Below, one piece after another: positions 14,461 through 22,772 of a stretch of 34,592 nucleotides of DNA. The first letter of the stretch is position 1. Each line of letters opens with the position of its first letter. The stretch is taken from assembly GCA_000474255.1 (NCBI GenBank), contig BATO01000070.1, positions 1 to 34,592 of the forward strand, given 5' to 3'. A program made the translations under genes and the position numbers. This DNA is from Aquipseudomonas alcaligenes MRY13-0052 (lineage in GTDB: Bacteria > Pseudomonadota > Gammaproteobacteria > Pseudomonadales > Pseudomonadaceae). The notes beneath the pieces were generated by a model. It saw only the letters and a program-made list of their open reading frames with translations, did not search any database and was not told where the DNA came from.

Positions 14461-16563
14461 TCAGAAACTCAGGTCGACCTTGGCCCAGAGGGTGCGGCCC
14501 GGCTCGTCGATGGCGACGCGTTCGGCGGGGTAGCCGAAGCCGGCGTCACCGGCGAGGTTGAGGTGTTCGGCATAGTCCTTGTCGAACAGGTTGTCGACAC
14601 CCGCGCTCAGCTTGACGTTCTTGCTGACGCGGTAGGCGCCGTTGAGCGAGAAGACGCCAAAGCCCGCGCTGCTGCCGAAGTCCTGGCCCACGACGTTGCC
14701 CTTGCCCTCGGCCACCCGGCCCTGTTGGGCGACCAGGCGCCAGAGCGCGCCGGCGCTCCAGTCATCCTGCTCGTAGGTCAGGCCGAGGCGGGCCTCCAGC
14801 GGCGGCATCTGCGGCAGGGCTTCACCGTCGGAGCTGTTCTTGCCCCAGGCATAGGCGAGTGAGCCGTCGGTTTTCCAGTGTTCGCCCAGCTTGTAGCTGG
14901 CCCCCAGCTCGCCGCCCATGATGCGGGCGTCCACGTTGCCGGCCGAGGAGCTGGTCATGCCCATCATCCCGGTGCTGTAGCTGAACAGGATGTAGTCACG
15001 CACCTGGCCCACATAGGCGGAAGCCCAGGCGTCGAGGTTCTCGCCAGCGTATTGCACGCCGAAGTCGAGCTGGGTGGTCTTCTCGGGCTTGATGCCGTCG
15101 AAGGCGTTGGCACTGCCGGACGGGCCGCTTTCCGCCGAGAACAGTTCCCAGTAGTCCGGGAAGCGCTGCACATGGCCCAGGCCCGCATACAGGGTGGTGG
15201 GCGATTCGGCCAGGTCGTGCTCGTAGCGCACGAAGCCGCTGGGCAGGGTGTCGGCGCGGGTGGCCCCGGCGGTGGGGTTGTCGACGGTCATCATCCCGCT
15301 CCACTGGAACGAGCGGAAATCCTTGGCACTGGACCTGTCCAGGCGCGCACCGCTGACCACGCGGTTGCGCTCGGCGAGGTACCAGGTGGCCTCGGCGAAG
15401 GCACCGTAGTTGTGGGTGACGGCGTCCTTGTCCCAGGGCGTCTGGTCGGTGTCGATGTAGTCGCCGGTCATCATGTCGGCGCTGGAGTTGCGCCAGCGGT
15501 GCTCGCTGCGCAGCGCGTCGACGCCGGTGACCAGCTCCACCTCGCCCAGGGCGAAGGTGGCGGCGAAGCGGGCGCCCAGGGTGCGGCGGTCGACCTGGGA
15601 AGCCATGGGCATCGGCATCATGCTGGAGGGGTCCGGGTCACGCAGGCTGAAGTTGTCCATGATGTGGTCGGCGTAGTTGTAGTAGACCTGCGCCTCCACC
15701 TTGGTGAGGACGTCGCCGAGGTTGCTCTTCTCGAAGCGCAGCCCGAGGCTTTCCCGGGTGAACTGGGCGCCGTCCATGCTGCGACCGGCGTAGCGCGCCT
15801 CACCGTCGCCCTTGCCGGCGGTGAGCTCCAGCAGGGTGTCTTCATCGGGTGTCCAGCCGATGGCCAGGTCGCCGTTCCACTTCTTCCAGCGCGAGGGCAC
15901 GGTATCGCCGTCGCCATCCTCGTAGTCATCCGACTGCGCCTGGTTGCCGGTGAAGCGCACATAGCCTTCGCTGCCGCCGACCGCACCATCGAGCACCTTG
16001 TCGAAGCGGCCGTTGGAGCCCACCAGGAAGCTGGCATTCAGCCGGCTGCCCAGCTCGCCGAAGTGCTCCGGGCCGCGCTCGAACAGCACGGTGCCTGCTG
16101 AAGCACCTGGTCCCCAAAGCACGGTTTGCGGTCCCTTGATGACCGTCAGCTTGTCGTAGGTTTCCGGGGCGATGTACGAGCTCGGAGCATCCATCCGGTA
16201 GGGGCAGGCGCCCAGCATCAGGCCGCCGTTGGTGCGCAGGTTGATGCGCGAGCCGAACATGCCGCGCAGCACCGGGTCGCCGTTGCTGCCGCCGCTGCGG
16301 ATGGCGGCGAAGCCGGGGATGGTCTTGAGGTAGTCGGTGGCATCGCTGGCCGGCACCGGCTGCCGGGCGTCCTTGGGGTTGGCCACGATGGTCAGCGGTG
16401 AGCTCTGCTGGACCGCGGTGATAACGGTGGGGGGCAGTTCGTCCTTATCGTGCTGTTGCTCTTCGGCATGCAGTGAGGGCATGGCCACGGCCAGGGCCAA
16501 GGCGTGAAGCAGGAAAGGCACGCGCAGGGCGGCGCGACCCGGACGGGAAGGGGTTGCAGACAT
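14461..16563 (-). CDS. oprC: TonB-dependent copper receptor OprC
   Basis: This 700-residue outer-membrane receptor has a signal peptide (cleavage near HA at residue 33), a plug domain (DATDYLKTIPGF, GGSNGDPVLRGMFGSR, VIKGPQTVLWGPGASAG) and a 22-strand-type barrel ending in the aromatic WAKVDLSF. OprC takes up copper using TonB energy. Its known copper site is a CxxxM plus HxM set; both are visible, Cys120/Met124 in GACPYRMDAPSS and His300/Met302 in YADHIMDNF. Further Met-rich stretches (SSMMPMPMAS, GMMGMTSS) lie in loops and could help capture copper. It is preceded by a DUF2946 gene (59-base gap) and followed by the cytochrome c5 gene. Copper-repressed expression would be expected, but I found no clear operator. 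Confidence 0.94.
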   Translation of the reverse strand: MSATPSRPGRAALRVPFLLHALALAVAMPSLHAEEQQHDKDELPPTVITAVQQSSPLTIVANPKDARQPVPASDATDYLKTIPGFAAIRSGGSNGDPVLRGMFGSRINLRTNGGLMLGACPYRMDAPSSYIAPETYDKLTVIKGPQTVLWGPGASAGTVLFERGPEHFGELGSRLNASFLVGSNGRFDKVLDGAVGGSEGYVRFTGNQAQSDDYEDGDGDTVPSRWKKWNGDLAIGWTPDEDTLLELTAGKGDGEARYAGRSMDGAQFTRESLGLRFEKSNLGDVLTKVEAQVYYNYADHIMDNFSLRDPDPSSMMPMPMASQVDRRTLGARFAATFALGEVELVTGVDALRSEHRWRNSSADMMTGDYIDTDQTPWDKDAVTHNYGAFAEATWYLAERNRVVSGARLDRSSAKDFRSFQWSGMMTVDNPTAGATRADTLPSGFVRYEHDLAESPTTLYAGLGHVQRFPDYWELFSAESGPSGSANAFDGIKPEKTTQLDFGVQYAGENLDAWASAYVGQVRDYILFSYSTGMMGMTSSSAGNVDARIMGGELGASYKLGEHWKTDGSLAYAWGKNSSDGEALPQMPPLEARLGLTYEQDDWSAGALWRLVAQQGRVAEGKGNVVGQDFGSSAGFGVFSLNGAYRVSKNVKLSAGVDNLFDKDYAEHLNLAGDAGFGYPAERVAIDEPGRTLWAKVDLSF

Positions 16564-16622
16564 GATTGTTCCTAAATGGATGAACAGCAGTACGCCTTCG
16601 CAGGAAGGCGCGCTTCAACGAT

Positions 16623-16994
16623 TCAGGAAAACAACGGGGGCGCCCGGTTGGGGGGCGCGAGCAGGAAGGGCGGGGCATTGGCCGGGGGCGCAAGGTGCCG
16701 CGCGGGTTGCGTCGCCAGCGCGGGCGGTGGCGCTGGCGGGGTGAACGGCAGGCTCTGCAGCGCAACCGACTGCAGGCCGCACTGGGTGCAGGGCAGTTGC
16801 TGGCCGGCGAGCCCGTCGTCCTTGTCGCCGAGCTGCCACTGCATGCCCTGGGAGGTGCACATGAGCATGAAGCCGCCACCGCTCATCTGCGGTATCGCCC
16901 ACAGCGGCATGGTCACGCGCAGCAGCATGCCCACCAGGGCAAAGGCGTAGAGCCAGTCGCGAAGGTTTCGGCTGAGTGGGTTCAGGGCGGGCAT
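16623..16994 (-). CDS. DUF2946 family protein (first gene of the copper cluster)
   Basis: This 123-residue protein starts MPALNPLSRNLRDW at the ATG at 16994; an upstream start at 17105 would add a leader without family resemblance. It has one hydrophobic segment (YAFALVGMLLRVTMPLWAI), a Met-rich stretch (MSGGGFMLMCTSQGMQW), a CTQC pair and a Pro-rich tail. This is the clearest DUF2946 of the three here. The methionines and CxxC are plausible copper ligands on the periplasmic side. It is the promoter-proximal gene of the cluster, 59 bases before oprC. Confidence 0.82.
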   Translation of the reverse strand: MPALNPLSRNLRDWLYAFALVGMLLRVTMPLWAIPQMSGGGFMLMCTSQGMQWQLGDKDDGLAGQQLPCTQCGLQSVALQSLPFTPPAPPPALATQPARHLAPPANAPPFLLAPPNRAPPLFS

Positions 16995-17414
16995 CCTCGA
17001 AGGTGCGCGGAGTATAGATTCATTTCCCCCGGGTTCAACACGGCGGATTGCCGCAGCGCCCGCGGCGAGGAGGCGTACTCCGCCTGGAAACGGTAAGCCC
17101 GACAATACGGTTGTAGAGCGACTTCATCGCGTCATTCAACGGCCATTTTCGGCGCAGGTCGCTTCAGCCAACCGAAACACTTGCAGCGACATGCCGGCGG
17201 GTAGCTTGTCGTGATTGTCATGCCGGCCCCTGCATATCGCAGCGTACAGCGTACTTTTTGTAGATGATCCGAATATTCGCACCATCTGGCCGCCAACAGC
17301 CAAGCGCACGGAGCCTATGCGCTCCCGTGATTTCATAGCGAAATTCAATTGGCTGCCCAGAGCTGGCTTGATGGCTAAATGATTTCACAGGTATCGCTTT
17401 CTTTGGAGTGTCCT
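16995..17414. other. Divergent intergenic region between the copper cluster and the HD-GYP gene
   Basis: This 420-base gap must hold the promoters of both divergent units. The minus-strand frame at 17136-17348 has no recognisable product and is judged non-coding. AT-rich stretches around 17010-17035 (upstream of the copper genes) and 17335-17400 are the best promoter areas, but I could not define boxes with confidence. Confidence 0.4.
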
Positions 17415-18629
17415 ATGGCTGAAGGCGCCGGGATGGACCACATCAAAGTCGAAGCAGCGCAGCTGACCATCGGCATGTATGTGGTGGAGCTGGATCGCCC
17501 ATGGACGGACACCAATTTTCTCTTTCAAGGTTTTCGCATTCGCCAGCAGCAGGAGATACGCCTGCTGCAGGAGATTTGCCGCTATGTCTGGGTGGATGCT
17601 CGACGCTCGCTCGACGTGCGTGGGCAGCTTGTGGAGAACTACGCTCAGGCGGCTCCCTTGATCCCTGCCATCGCTAAGGTCGACTTCAATGTGGAGGTGG
17701 AACGGGCAACTCCTGTGTGGCATGCCGCGCGTGAGGAGTCGTTGCGAATCCTGCATACGCTGAGGATGGGGCAGGAGTTGGATGTGGCGGCTGTCAAAGT
17801 CGTGGTCAAGGAGTGCGTCGAAAGCATCTTGCGCAATCCTGCCGCGATGCTCTGGCTGGCTCGCATCAAGAACAGTGATCACTACACCGCTGAACACTCC
17901 TTGAGGGTGTCCATTCTGTCCATCGCCCTGGGCAAGGAACTGGGCATACCTCTTTATCAACTGGAGCAGATCGGTGTGTGCGGCATGCTCCACGATGTGG
18001 GCAAGATCAAGGTTCCCAACGAGATACTCAATAAGCCCGGTGCACTGACCGCAGAAGAGCTGCGGATCATGCAAAGCCATGCAGCAGAAGGGCGCAAGCT
18101 GCTGATGAGCAACCAGCAGATCACGCCGGCGACCGTCGATGTCGCCTATTCGCATCATGAGCGCTTGGACGGTAAAGGCTATCCACGTGGCCTGGACGCC
18201 AGCAGGATTCCCTACTTTGCCAAGGTCATTGCTGTGGCAGACAGCTATGACGCCATCAACAGTGATCGGGTCTACAGCAAGGGGAAGTCCAGCCTCGAAT
18301 CCCTGCGTATTCTGCTGGACGCGGTCAATTGCCATTTTGATGAGGCGATTGTCGAGTGCTTTATCCGGCTGATCGGCCTCTACCCCCCAGGCGAGATTGC
18401 CGAGTTAAGCAGCGGGGAAGTGGGCATCATCATTGGATGCCCTCCGGGTAATAAACTCAGGCCCAAAGTACTGATCGTGCGTGATGCGGAAAAAAACGCA
18501 TGTCAGGAAAGGGTCATTGATCTCGCCGACAAGGCCGTGAGAGTGCGTGAGGTACACGGGAGCGGGGCATTCGGTATCGATATAGAGTCCTACCGTCTCA
18601 AGGGATTGATGATTCCGGAGAATCTCTGA
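17415..18629 (+). CDS. DUF3391/HD-GYP domain cyclic-di-GMP phosphodiesterase
   Basis: This 404-residue protein has an N-terminal DUF3391 domain (KVEAAQLTIGMYVVELDRPW, then FRIRQQQEIRLLQEICRYVW) and a central HD-GYP domain from about residue 140 to 320. The metal and catalytic motifs are intact: LHDVGKIKVP, AYSHHERLDGKGYP with the GYP triad, and AVADSYDAINSDR. HD-GYP enzymes of this build hydrolyse cyclic di-GMP in the cytoplasm to lower its level. A C-terminal 100-residue tail follows. The ATG at 17415 has GGAG seven bases upstream; an ATG at 17379 lacks one, and an ATG at 17433 is also possible. It has no co-directional partner nearby. Confidence 0.9.
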   Translation: MAEGAGMDHIKVEAAQLTIGMYVVELDRPWTDTNFLFQGFRIRQQQEIRLLQEICRYVWVDARRSLDVRGQLVENYAQAAPLIPAIAKVDFNVEVERATPVWHAAREESLRILHTLRMGQELDVAAVKVVVKECVESILRNPAAMLWLARIKNSDHYTAEHSLRVSILSIALGKELGIPLYQLEQIGVCGMLHDVGKIKVPNEILNKPGALTAEELRIMQSHAAEGRKLLMSNQQITPATVDVAYSHHERLDGKGYPRGLDASRIPYFAKVIAVADSYDAINSDRVYSKGKSSLESLRILLDAVNCHFDEAIVECFIRLIGLYPPGEIAELSSGEVGIIIGCPPGNKLRPKVLIVRDAEKNACQERVIDLADKAVRVREVHGSGAFGIDIESYRLKGLMIPENL

Positions 18630-18934
18630 GCTCCAAGTAATCCTCCCCCCTGCTTTGATCAGCGCGGCATGACGTGGCGCAGAGCAGGGTGTCCACTGGT
18701 CGAGTCAGCGACGTTCATCTGAAGGTGGGAAACCACGTCCCCAGCAACGGGGTCATGAGTCATCGGCTTTGTTTGTGGCGATTCGAACTGAGGATTCGAA
18801 AGGATGAGTTCGTGCTGTAGGGTGTGCCGCCTCTACGTCGCAAGCGTCCACGAAAGCGCCATTTCTGCTCAGGCTGACGCCGTTGCCCAAGAGGCTTCTC
18901 GCCGAGAGATTCCGCACGCCCGTGTCCCTCAGTG
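18630..18934. other. Intergenic region after the HD-GYP gene
   Basis: CCCTGCT near 18648 and AGCAGGG near 18684 could form a long-loop hairpin at the end of the HD-GYP transcript, but there is no T run. The minus-strand open frame through this stretch (ending at 18753) continues from the decayed copy at 18935 and has no recognisable product. Confidence 0.35.
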
Positions 18935-19031
18935 CATCCATCAAGGCGGTCTCTCGCACGTCATCCAGGTAGGGCCCGGGAATGCCTTCGCGCATGGCGG
19001 CGTTGTCCAGAATGATGTCGGCGAGCACCTG
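18935..19031 (-). pseudogene. Decayed partial copy of the gene at 10447-10692
   Basis: These 97 bases match 10524-10620 with only a few differences. In frame they encode LADIILDNAAMREGIPGPYL and DDVRETALMDA, corresponding to the middle of the 81-residue protein. The first ~24 codons, the start codon and its upstream flank (10621-10940 in the intact copy, about 320 bases) are missing and replaced by about 8 bases. The 3' part also diverges after ALMDA. The remnant lacks its own start. Confidence 0.75.
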
Positions 19032-19039
19032 TTCTCGTT

Positions 19040-19247
19040 CGGGACGCCAATCCCGGCTGCCCAGGTTGGACAGCGGGGCAACGTTATGGATTCGGGGCGG
19101 GGTGTCAAGCGGAGGGCCGGAGGCCGGCGGTGAGGTTGATCGCGGATGAATCCGCTCCCACAAAAGAGGCCGCCCGGTTCGGCGTAGGGCGGGGGAAACC
19201 CACGAGGTTCCGTGTAGGGGCCCTGTCGGGTTGCACCCGACCTACAA
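19040..19247. repeat. Copy 2 of the ~210-bp segment at 10941-11150
   Basis: This runs directly on from the decayed gene copy, in the same order as at the first locus, and ends at the GGGTTGCACCCGACCTACA module. Together, 18935-19247 is a duplication of 10524-11150 with an internal deletion. Confidence 0.8.
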
Positions 19248-19619
19248 CGGCACGGTGCCGTAGGTTGGCGCCGAGCGCAGCGAGGCCCAACGCCACCCTG
19301 TCCGGTCTCGCTGCGGGCGCTCTCTGTGGGAGCGGCTTCAGCCGCGAAGGGCTTGCAGCCGGCACATGGCTGCGAGTGGCCGGCTATTCCATCGCGAATG
19401 AATTCGCTCCCACGAGGCGGCGCCGTTGGATGCGCCGGGTGGTGCTCCGCGAGCGCAGCGAAACCCGTCACCACAAACGTCGTGTTACACCCGACCTACA
19501 GGCCAAACACAGCCCCTGTATGGGCGACTTCAGTCGCCAAGCAGGCCGCAGGGCTGCCCCAACGCGGTGCTTCCCGGTGGCACCGTTTGGTGGATGAAAA
19601 GAGCGTCATCCACCCTACA
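19137..19619. repeat. Array of short dispersed palindromic repeats
   Basis: Modules in order: GATCGCGGATGAATCCGCTC (19139-19158), CGGGTTGCACCCGACCTACA (19228-19247), GTAGGTTGGCGCC...GAGGCCCAACG (19260-19292), GGGAGCGGCTTCAGCCGCGAAG (19328-19349, a variant of 'hairpin with TCAGCCGC'), TCGCGAATGAATTCGCTCCC (19392-19411), GTTGGATG...GCGAAACCCGTCACC (19424-19473), a TACACCCGACCTACAGG variant (about 19484-19503), GGGCGACTTCAGTCGCC (19524-19540) with AAGCAGGCCGCAGGGCTGCC, and GGTGGATG/CATCCACC (19589-19619). No gene is supported here. Confidence 0.8.
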
Positions 19620-19670
19620 CATCGGTCAGCACCGTGGGTTGGCCCGGGCGGCGAAATGTCTTTTCTGGAT

Positions 19671-19702
19671 ATATGGAAATCCGTATATTCGATTTCCCAT
19701 AT
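19671..19702. promoter_or_regulatory. Probable ArsR operator
   Basis: ATATGGAAATC (19671-19681) and GATTTCCCATAT (19691-19702) form an imperfect inverted repeat with one extra C in the right arm, 14 bases before the arsR start. The AT-rich dyad overlapping the promoter region is the usual place for ArsR self-repression, released by arsenite. Confidence 0.65.
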
Positions 19703-19716
19703 GTTATGGCCCTCCC

Positions 19717-20064
19717 ATGATCACCCCGACCGACGTCTTCAAAAGCCTCGCCGATGAAACGCGCGCCCGCGCCACGCTGCTTATCGCCCACCTTGGCGAG
19801 TTGTGTGTCTGCGAGCTGATGTGCGCCCTGGATGACAGCCAGCCGAAGGTCAGCCGCCACCTTGCCCAACTGCGCAGCAATGGCTTGCTGCTGGATCGCC
19901 GCCAAGGCCAGTGGGTGTATTACCGCCTCAACCCGGAGCTGCCCGCCTGGGTGCACGAGATGCTGCAGGTGACGCTCAAGGCCAATGCCGAGTGGCTGCG
20001 GGAAAACGCCTCGCGCCTGCACAACATGGATGACCGCCCCGTCCGTGCGGCCGCCTGCTGCTAA
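19717..20064 (+). CDS. arsR: ArsR family arsenic-responsive repressor
   Basis: This 115-residue winged-helix protein has the As(III)-binding motif ELCVCEL with Cys30 and Cys32 at the start of the DNA-recognition region. [20 protein letters not shown] is the helix-turn-helix and [13 protein letters not shown] the wing. It ends in a further Cys pair (AACC). It would repress the ars operon until arsenite or antimonite binds. It is first in arsR-arsB-arsC, followed by arsB after 20 bases, and has an inverted repeat just upstream. Start at 19717 is well placed after the operator. Confidence 0.93.
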   Translation: MITPTDVFKSLADETRARATLLIAHLGELCVCELMCALDDSQPKVSRHLAQLRSNGLLLDRRQGQWVYYRLNPELPAWVHEMLQVTLKANAEWLRENASRLHNMDDRPVRAAACC

Positions 20065-20084
20065 GCCTGTTGGAGCGCTGGTTC

Positions 20085-21368
20085 ATGCTTGTCGCCATTG
20101 CCGTGTTCGTCTTCACCCTGGTGCTGGTCATCTGGCAACCCAAAGGCCTGGGGGTGGGCTGGAGCGCCACCCTCGGCGCGGTCATCGCGCTGGGCGTGGG
20201 GGCGGTGTCGCTGCACGACATCCCCGTCGTGTGGGCCATCGTCTGGAACGCCACCGCTACCTTCATCGCCGTCATCGTCATCAGCCTGCTGCTGGATGAG
20301 GCCGGTTTCTTCGAGTGGGCGGCGCTGCATGTAGCCCGCTGGGCCAAGGGCAGCGGTCATCGCCTGTTCTGCTTCTGCGTGCTGCTGGGCGCCGCGGTTT
20401 CGGCGCTGTTCGCCAACGACGGCGCGGCACTGATCCTCACGCCCATCGTCATGTCCATGCTGCTGGCGCTGCGCTTTTCGGCGGCCACCACGCTGGCCTT
20501 CGTCATGGCGGCCGGGTTCATCGCCGATACCGCCAGCCTGCCGCTGGTGGTCTCCAACCTGGTGAACATCGTTTCCGCCGATTACTTCGGCCTGGGCTTC
20601 AGCGAGTACGCCGCGGTGATGGTGCCGGTGAACCTGGCCAGCGTCGCCGCCACGCTGCTGGTGCTGTGGCTGTTCTTCCGCCGAGACCTGCCCCGGCGCT
20701 ACGCCCTGGAGGCGTTGCCGGCGCCGGAGACGGCGATCCGCGATCGCGCCACCTTCGTGGTGGGCGGGTGGACCCTGCTGGTGCTGCTGGCCGGCCTCTT
20801 CGCCCTGGAGCCCCTGGGCATTCCGGTCAGCGCCGTGGCGGCCGCCTGTGCGGCGACCCTGTTCGCCGTCGCCGCGCGCGGGCAGCGGATCGCCACCCGG
20901 CGCGTGCTGCGCGAGGCGCCCTGGCAGGTGGTGGTGTTCTCCCTCGGCATGTACCTGGTGGTCTATGGCTTGAAGAACGCCGGGCTGACGGACCTTCTCA
21001 CCCAGGTGCTGGACCGCCTCGCCGCGCAGGGGCTGTGGAGCGCCACCCTCGGCACCGGCGTGCTTTCCGCCGTGCTCTCCTCGGTGATGAACAACATGCC
21101 CAGCGTGCTGATCGGGGCGCTGTCGATCCAGGGCAGCGGGGCCGAGGGCGTGGTGCGCGAGGCGATGATCTACGCCAACGTCATCGGCTGCGACCTCGGC
21201 CCGAAGATCACCCCCATCGGCAGCCTGGCCACGCTGCTCTGGCTGCATGTGCTGGAGCGCAAGGGCATGCGCATCACCTGGGGTTACTACTTCAAGGTCG
21301 GCATCCTGCTGACGCTGCCCGTACTGCTTATCACGCTGTCGGCCCTGGCGCTGCGCCTGAGCCTTTGA
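20085..21368 (+). CDS. arsB: ArsB arsenite efflux transporter
   Basis: This 427-residue inner-membrane protein has about twelve hydrophobic segments and the ArsB landmarks [51 protein letters not shown] and [12 protein letters not shown]. It exports arsenite and antimonite using the membrane potential. The length is that of the standard ArsB family, not the ACR3 type. The ATG at 20085 gives the usual [15 protein letters not shown] start and has GGAG nine bases upstream; an alternative TTG at 20070 is less likely. No arsA ATPase gene is present, so it should act alone as a secondary carrier. Confidence 0.95.
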   Translation: MLVAIAVFVFTLVLVIWQPKGLGVGWSATLGAVIALGVGAVSLHDIPVVWAIVWNATATFIAVIVISLLLDEAGFFEWAALHVARWAKGSGHRLFCFCVLLGAAVSALFANDGAALILTPIVMSMLLALRFSAATTLAFVMAAGFIADTASLPLVVSNLVNIVSADYFGLGFSEYAAVMVPVNLASVAATLLVLWLFFRRDLPRRYALEALPAPETAIRDRATFVVGGWTLLVLLAGLFALEPLGIPVSAVAAACAATLFAVAARGQRIATRRVLREAPWQVVVFSLGMYLVVYGLKNAGLTDLLTQVLDRLAAQGLWSATLGTGVLSAVLSSVMNNMPSVLIGALSIQGSGAEGVVREAMIYANVIGCDLGPKITPIGSLATLLWLHVLERKGMRITWGYYFKVGILLTLPVLLITLSALALRLSL

Positions 21369-21396
21369 TCGCCGCCCGGGGCGGCAGGAGCCATCG

Positions 21397-21870
21397 ATGC
21401 GAGTCCTGTTCATGTGCACGGCCAACAGCTGCCGCAGCATCCTGTCCGAAGCCCTGTTCAACCACCTGGCGCCGCCCGGGTTCGAGGCGGTGAGTGCCGG
21501 CAGCTTTCCCAAGGGCCAGGTGCTGCCACGCAGCCTGGCCACCCTGCAGCAGGCGGGCATCGACACCCGGGGGCTGTGCAGCAAGGGCAACGAGGCCTTC
21601 GCCGACAACCCGCCGGATGTGGTCATCACCGTGTGCGACAAAGCGGCCGGCGAGGCCTGCCCGGTGTACTTCGGCCCGGCGCTGAAGGCCCACTGGGGGC
21701 TGCAAGATCCCTCCGAGGCGGTGGGTGACGAGGGCCAGGTGGAGGCGGCCTTCCGCGCCACGCTGGCCTGCATCGAGCGGCGCTGCCGGGCCTTCCTGGC
21801 GCTGCCTTTCGCGAGCCTCGAGCGCGACGAGCTGCAGCGTGAACTGGCCCGTATCGGCACCTTGCCGTAG
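21397..21870 (+). CDS. arsC: ArsC arsenate reductase (low-molecular-weight phosphatase type)
   Basis: This 157-residue enzyme has the tyrosine-phosphatase loop CTANSCRS with Cys7 and Arg13 (Cx5R). Cys80 in VITVCDKA and Cys88 in GEACPVYF are placed as the relay cysteines of the thioredoxin-coupled ArsC type. It reduces arsenate to arsenite, which ArsB then exports. WGLQDPSEA is the conserved Asp-Pro loop. It starts 28 bases after arsB with a GCAGGAG ribosome site and closes the operon; no arsH gene follows. Enzymes of this build in Pseudomonas may use glutathione/glutaredoxin instead of thioredoxin, which cannot be decided from the sequence. Confidence 0.93.
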   Translation: MRVLFMCTANSCRSILSEALFNHLAPPGFEAVSAGSFPKGQVLPRSLATLQQAGIDTRGLCSKGNEAFADNPPDVVITVCDKAAGEACPVYFGPALKAHWGLQDPSEAVGDEGQVEAAFRATLACIERRCRAFLALPFASLERDELQRELARIGTLP

Positions 21871-21954
21871 CGGCCGGACGGGGCGTTCGGGCCTCAGAAA
21901 TCCTTAAGCTTCGGCGCGCAGAGTGAGGCCTCCAAACACCAAAGGAGCTTCACC

Positions 21955-22221
21955 ATGCGCTTCATGCTGCTTCCCGCCCTGCTGATCGCCAGCGGCGCCG
22001 CCCTCGCTTCACCGCAATGCACCACCGCCGACCGCTCCACCTGGAAGGACCCCGAGCAGTTCCAGGCGCAGTTGAAGGAGCAGGGCTATCAGATCAACAA
22101 GTTCAAGATCACCTCCGGCAACTGCTACGAGATCTACGGCCTCGACAAGGACAAGCGCAAGGTCGAGATCTACCACGACCCGGTCACTGGGCAAGCGGTG
22201 AAGAGCCGGGTGGAAGACTGA
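21955..22221 (+). CDS. Small periplasmic PepSY-domain protein
   Basis: This 88-residue precursor has a signal peptide (MRFMLLPALLIASGAALA) and a single PepSY-type repeat: W(K)DPEQFQAQLKEQGYQINKF, NCYEIYGLDKDKRKVEIYHD and PVTGQAVKS. Two cysteines (SPQC and GNCYE) may form a disulfide in the periplasm. PepSY proteins of this type often neighbour cytochrome b561 genes and QseBC/PmrAB-like two-component systems, exactly as here. AAGGAG precedes the start by six bases. Its TGA overlaps the next start (TGATG), so the two genes are translationally coupled. Confidence 0.88.
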   Translation: MRFMLLPALLIASGAALASPQCTTADRSTWKDPEQFQAQLKEQGYQINKFKITSGNCYEIYGLDKDKRKVEIYHDPVTGQAVKSRVED

Positions 22222-22772
22222 TGCGCGCGGCGACCATCCGCCTCTGGGACCCGCTGGTCCGGCTGTTCCACGTCTCGGTCGCCGGCGTCTTCTTCGCCGA
22301 TTACTTCTTCACCGAGGAAGGCGACCCCTGGCACGCCTGGCTGGGCTACTACGCCTGCGCCTGGCTGCTGGTGCGCGTGGCCTGGGGCTTCATCGGGCCA
22401 CGTAGCGCGCGCTGGCACGACTTCTGGCCGACGCCGCGACGGCTGGCGGCGCACCTGCGGGCACTGGTCAGCGGTGCGCCCTGCCACCGCCTGGGGCATT
22501 CGCCCCTGGGGGCGCTGGTGATGGTGCTGATGATGGGCGCCATCGCGCTGCTGGGGCTCAGCGGCTACCTGATGCAGGAGGTCGATGCGCTGTGGGGCGT
22601 CGACTGGCCCCAGGACCTGCACCGCTGGAGCGCCAACGGCCTGGCGTTGCTGGTGGCGCTGCACCTGAGCGCTGCGGTGTTCGAGAGCCTGCGCCTGCGG
22701 GACAACCTGCCGCTGTCGATGATCACCGGCCGGCGCCGCCCGCTGCCGGAGGAGGAGCAGGGGCCGGGCTAG
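22221..22772 (+). CDS. Cytochrome b561 (di-haem membrane electron carrier)
   Basis: This 183-residue inner-membrane protein has four hydrophobic helices of the Ni/Fe-hydrogenase-type b561 family. Likely haem b ligands are the histidines in LFHVSVAG (helix 1), WHAWLGYY, and LHRWSANGLALLVALHLS (last helix). The partner is unknown; the PepSY protein in front of it may be the periplasmic donor or acceptor. The last codons overlap the convergent kinase gene: the palindrome CTAG (22769-22772) gives TAG stops on both strands. Confidence 0.87.
   Translation: MRAATIRLWDPLVRLFHVSVAGVFFADYFFTEEGDPWHAWLGYYACAWLLVRVAWGFIGPRSARWHDFWPTPRRLAAHLRALVSGAPCHRLGHSPLGALVMVLMMGAIALLGLSGYLMQEVDALWGVDWPQDLHRWSANGLALLVALHLSAAVFESLRLRDNLPLSMITGRRRPLPEEEQGPG

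Noticed and set aside
17136-17348. 70-codon minus-strand frame upstream of the HD-GYP gene
   Set aside because: No ribosome site, no recognisable motif, and it occupies a region that must contain promoters of both flanking units.
18753-18934. Extension of the decayed gene copy as a functional 136-codon gene
   Set aside because: The frame upstream lies in the duplicated flank and the downstream part matches nothing in the intact copy; the start codon region has been deleted.
19137-19619. Possible CRISPR array
   Set aside because: The repeated units are different palindromic modules in irregular order without uniform spacers, and no cas gene is present.
20061-21860. 599-codon minus-strand open frame
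   Set aside because: Antisense to arsB and arsC, both certain; the translation is low-complexity Arg/His/Gln-rich with no domain.
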